From: Acidobacteriota bacterium
Lineage (GTDB): Bacteria > Acidobacteriota > Vicinamibacteria > Marinacidobacterales > Marinacidobacteraceae
Direction: 5' to 3'
Length of the DNA stretch: 54,450 bases
Assembly: GCA_022826195.1 (NCBI GenBank)
Contig: JAJDVI010000092.1
Coordinates: 1-54,450 of the forward strand
Shown here in pieces: positions 51,646-54,450 of this stretch. Both the position numbers and the translations under genes were made by a program. Under the pieces are notes generated by a model. The model was not told the origin of the DNA and made no database searches. It was given only the letters and a program-made list of their open reading frames with translations. Every line of letters begins with the position of its first letter. Position 1 is the stretch's first letter.

Positions 51646-51753
51646 GCGGCTACGAAGTGGCCATAGGCCATGACTCGATCATGAGCTGCCCGACTCCCGA
51701 GATTGCTCAGGTCCTGAGCGACTCCGATCCCATCCTCTGCGCGGGCAGGGTCG

Positions 51754-53007
51754 GTGGATAGGCGAAACGCAGCCAGCAGGTACGGCCAGACGGTCTACCT
51801 TCCGGAGTCGAAGGACAGCCGCCGTGCGGTTCCGTTGCGCCGACGCCGACTGGAGGCGAGGTCCGGGGCTGGCGGGTATGACGAGAGTTGGTTGCAGCGA
51901 CTCCTGTTCGAGACACCGGAAGTCTTGCCGATCGGAGAGATCGATCCTGCATTCGCTCCGGCCGTTCCGCTGTGTCGAGAGTTGTCCACTGCGGCCGGTT
52001 CCATTGACCTCGCCTACGTGAGCGAGCAGGGACTGTTGTCGATCGTCGAGTGCAAGCTTTGGCGCAACCCGGAAGCCCGGCGCGACGCCGTCTCCCAGAT
52101 CCTCGATTATGCGAAGGAGATCAGCCGCTGGTCGTACGAGGAGTTGAACGATGCCGTCGGCCGTGCCGCAAAGCGGACGGAAAGCGCCAACGCACTGTTC
52201 GATCTCGTGCAGGAGCAGAACGACACGATGGATGAGCAGGCGTTCGTGGACGACGTAACGCGCAACCTCAGGAGCGGCCGATTCCTCCTGCTGGTGGTGG
52301 GCGACGGCATTCGCGAAGGGGTCGAACGAATCGCGGACTATCTCAAGCAGTCCGCCGGCGTTCGGTTCACGTTCGGACTCGTGGAGCTGGCCATGTTCGA
52401 CATGCCGGACGAAACGGCCGGTGGGATCATCGTCGAACCGAGGGTGCTCGCCAGGACGTACGAGATCGAGCGTGCCGTCGTGCGGGTGGCTGATGCAGGG
52501 GTGGTTGTGGAAGAACCACCGACTACAGGCCTACCCTCCCGGGATGGTGGAGGACGCCGGAAGCCGATCACGGTAGGGGAGTTCTACGAACAGATCGGAC
52601 GAATCGATCCAGTGCTTCCGGAGCGCCTGCGCAGTTTCTTCGAGCGCTGCCAGCGCGACGGGGTTGAAGTTACCTTGGCGCGCGCTTCGTACATCCTCCA
52701 CTGGCGTCAGGAAGACGGCCGGAAGGTCAATTTCGGCACGTTGTTTCCCAATGGAGATCTTCACACGAACTACATCGTGGAAAGCGCGAAGGAAATCGGG
52801 GACCCGCAGATCGGTGTGGACTATCTGGAAGCCGTTGCCAGGCTCGTTCCCGGCGCGACGGTAAAGAAGGACGGCAACTACTGGACGTGGTGCGTCGTCG
52901 TGGGCGGCAGGAAGCCACGGATTGCCGATGTGCTCGAGCGCGCCGATGAATGGTTGACGGCAATAGGGCGTGCGATCGTCGCTTTCAATGGGCTCGACAA
53001 CGACTGA
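51754..53007 (+). CDS. PD-(D/E)XK nuclease-superfamily protein
   Basis: A 417-residue protein. SIDLAYVSEQGLLSIVECKLW carries the catalytic pattern Asp85, Glu99, x, Lys101, followed by WRNPEARRDAVSQILDYAKEIS, a context typical of restriction-endonuclease-like proteins. The rest (about 200-417) is a separate helical and strand region with no recognised motif. The start at GTG 51754 is uncertain. A role in defence or DNA repair is possible; no methylase or partner gene is adjacent. Confidence 0.7.
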   Translation: MDRRNAASRYGQTVYLPESKDSRRAVPLRRRRLEARSGAGGYDESWLQRLLFETPEVLPIGEIDPAFAPAVPLCRELSTAAGSIDLAYVSEQGLLSIVECKLWRNPEARRDAVSQILDYAKEISRWSYEELNDAVGRAAKRTESANALFDLVQEQNDTMDEQAFVDDVTRNLRSGRFLLLVVGDGIREGVERIADYLKQSAGVRFTFGLVELAMFDMPDETAGGIIVEPRVLARTYEIERAVVRVADAGVVVEEPPTTGLPSRDGGGRRKPITVGEFYEQIGRIDPVLPERLRSFFERCQRDGVEVTLARASYILHWRQEDGRKVNFGTLFPNGDLHTNYIVESAKEIGDPQIGVDYLEAVARLVPGATVKKDGNYWTWCVVVGGRKPRIADVLERADEWLTAIGRAIVAFNGLDND

Positions 53008-53225
53008 ATGCCGCGTGTTCCCTGCGGATGACAAGTGGCCCCAGGGCTCGTGCAGCTCCGCATACTGAACGGTGCTTGAGACGGCGCGGGGGCAGTTCGA
53101 TCGGTTGAGTCATTGGGTGGTTCTCCGTCGGCGGCTGCGGGTCGGGGTTCGTGTCGGGGTGCGTCGCCAAGGTGATGTTGACCGCCGGTGCCACGGAGTA
53201 TTACTTTGACGCCGAGGAGGGTCTC

Positions 53226-53501
53226 GTGACGGTCAAGTCCTCAATCTCGCTCACCGACGAGCAGCACGCCTTCGCCAAGGCGCTGGTCGACGCGGGGCGC
53301 TACTCGAGCTTGAGCGCGGTGCTGCAGCAAGGCGTCGACCTGCTGCGTCAGCGAATGGACGCCGAGGAGTTGGAAACCGCAGCGCTGCGCGAGCTGCTGT
53401 CACGGCGCCGCAAGGGTGCGTTCGTCGGTGCAGAGGCAATGGACATGCGGCTGACCGGAATGGTTGCCGACAAGCGCCGCGCGCATGACCTTCCGCCTTG
53501 A
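53226..53501 (+). CDS. ParD-like antitoxin
   Basis: A 91-residue ribbon-helix-helix antitoxin: MTVKSSISLTDEQHAFAKALVDAGRYSSLSAVLQQGVDLLRQRMD is the ParD/CopG DNA-binding and dimerisation core (in pieces: residues 1-20, 21-40, 41-46). The start is GTG with GAGGAGGG upstream. It overlaps the downstream ParE-like toxin gene by 17 bases, as is typical for this pair. Confidence 0.88.
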   Translation: MTVKSSISLTDEQHAFAKALVDAGRYSSLSAVLQQGVDLLRQRMDAEELETAALRELLSRRRKGAFVGAEAMDMRLTGMVADKRRAHDLPP

Positions 53502-53832
53502 GTTCTCGGTCGATGCCGAACGCGACTTCGGGCTGATATTCGACCATCTCCTGCGGAGCTACCTCGACTTCGGCGAGAGTCTCGAGAGCGCCCTCGATCG
53601 AGCCGAGGCGCGGATTCGCGAGATACGGGCCGGCGCAGAGCGCATCCTGACCGTCCCTCATCGCGGCGAACGCCACGACGACCTCCTGCCCGGCCTGCGG
53701 CATCTCTCCATCAGACGGGCGATCTACTGGTTCGACGTCGACGATGATCGGCAGACGGTGCGTGTCCTCGCAGTGTTCTTCGGCGGGCAGGATCATGTCC
53801 GTCACATGCTGGCCCGGCTCCTCGAAGAGTGA
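53485..53832 (+). CDS. ParE/RelE-family toxin
   Basis: A 115-residue toxin. MTFRLEFSVDAERDFGLIFDHL, the basic stretch and the C-terminal LSIRRAIYWFDVDDDRQTVRVLAVFFGGQDH fit the ParE/RelE fold, in which a Tyr/Arg-rich strand lies before the C-terminal helix. It is the partner of the overlapping ParD-like gene. ATG 53485 was chosen because homology begins there; a TTG 21 bases earlier is possible. Confidence 0.88.
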   Translation: MTFRLEFSVDAERDFGLIFDHLLRSYLDFGESLESALDRAEARIREIRAGAERILTVPHRGERHDDLLPGLRHLSIRRAIYWFDVDDDRQTVRVLAVFFGGQDHVRHMLARLLEE

Positions 53833-54450
53833 AGAGTTCGAATTGCATGGGCACGCGCCGCAGGGGTGGTCCGCGGTGGTGGCCGGGATTCTGTATTCCT
53901 GGAAGTGTGACCGAGAAACGGGAGCCAGCGGCCCGCTACTCCCGCCATTCCTCGCCGGGCATGACGCGGCGCATGAATCAGTCGAAGGAAGGGGCGGTGA
54001 AGGCAGTGTCGCCGCGAGCCGCGCTCCAGATTATGCCCTTGGCGATCAGTTCAGAGTTACAGGAGTTATCGACATCTGATAAATAGGCTAACTTCGGCAT
54101 AAACGTGGAATACAGGACGAACTCGACTCGTCCCGTTCGTGGTCCCGCGGCTTCCCTCCACCGGAGGCCCGGCGTCTCCTCGCCGTGCGGCTCGGAGTCG
54201 AAGCGGACCCGGCAGCGGACGAGGGTTGCGTCGGAATCGGTGATGTTTCCGCAGGATGGACTGATCACTTGCGCCGGAACGGGTGGTCGGCTTGCGCGGG
54301 AATGCTCACATTGACCCGCCAGTTGCAGAAAAAATCGTTCGAATAGTTGGTTCAGCCCGACAGTCATGGGATTTCCGGTCCCATTTGGCGTGTAGCTCAG
54401 GTTCACCATATGTGAATCTTAACCACAGGCCCAAATCGCCCGAAATTGGG
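53833..54450. other. Right end of the window, no recognised gene
   Basis: About 620 bases with no convincing coding sequence. A minus-strand frame of about 140 codons (53978-54409) and short plus-strand frames have no recognisable motifs. The last 130 bases are AT-richer than the rest. I see no insertion-sequence ends, tRNA or terminator that I can support. Confidence 0.45.

Noticed and set aside
53978..54409. 143-codon minus-strand frame at the window end as a transposase fragment
   Set aside because: No catalytic motif, ends or repeats were recognisable; I could not support a mobile element.
1..54450. CRISPR arrays, rRNA or tRNA genes
   Set aside because: I saw no regularly spaced repeats, no conserved rRNA segments and no cloverleaf-like sequence ending in CCA.

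Overview
The window comes from a GC-rich Gram-negative bacterium. The four-subunit sarcosine oxidase, the complete Liv-type ABC transporter and the type VI secretion system (T6SS) suggest a proteobacterium, probably an alphaproteobacterium. That placement is inferred from gene content only; there is no rRNA or tRNA gene to confirm it.

Layout. 1-0.4 kb: an orphan HicB-like antitoxin. 0.8-4.9 kb: a 2-oxoglutarate/Fe(II) dioxygenase, a glutathione S-transferase, sarcosine oxidase beta and delta subunits (soxB, soxD), and a convergent AhpD-like protein. 5.2-41.6 kb: a complete but divergent T6SS. It runs clpV-tssJ-tssK-tssL-tssM-tssA-tssB-tssC-TPR protein-pentapeptide protein and a recombinase-derived putative regulator on the plus strand, then tssE-tssF-tssG on the minus strand, then on the plus strand two hcp genes, a VgrG-like gene, an Hcp-VgrG fusion, a DUF2169-pentapeptide protein, two shaft-like proteins, a DUF4150 PAAR-like tip and a roughly 2000-residue effector. 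A convergent DUF3540 gene closes the block. 42.0-45.5 kb: soxA and soxG. 45.6-50.5 kb: a Liv-type ABC importer (two ATPases, binding protein, two permeases). 50.8-53.8 kb: two toxin-antitoxin pairs around a PD-(D/E)XK nuclease-like gene. The last 0.6 kb holds nothing I can name.

How the genes work together. The usually contiguous soxB-soxD-soxA-soxG operon is present in full but split by about 38 kb, and the T6SS block fills the gap. This reads as an island inserted into, or rearranged into, the sox operon. The T6SS encodes all thirteen core components, with several departures from the norm: ClpV lacks a recognisable middle coiled coil, TssM lacks a usable Walker A motif and is split by a frameshift at a CT repeat, an Hcp domain is fused to a VgrG-like spike, the other VgrG-like protein carries a large acidic insertion with two EF-hand-like loops, and three neighbouring genes share a beta-rich core that may supply the spike shaft missing from the short VgrGs. 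The cargo gene ends in a Josephin-like cysteine protease domain with the Cys-His-Asn arrangement of eukaryotic deubiquitinases and carries basic clusters resembling nuclear localisation signals, which points to a eukaryotic target. The system as a whole (fused tube-spike, split shaft, Josephin cargo, dead-recombinase regulator) is the most unusual part of the window.
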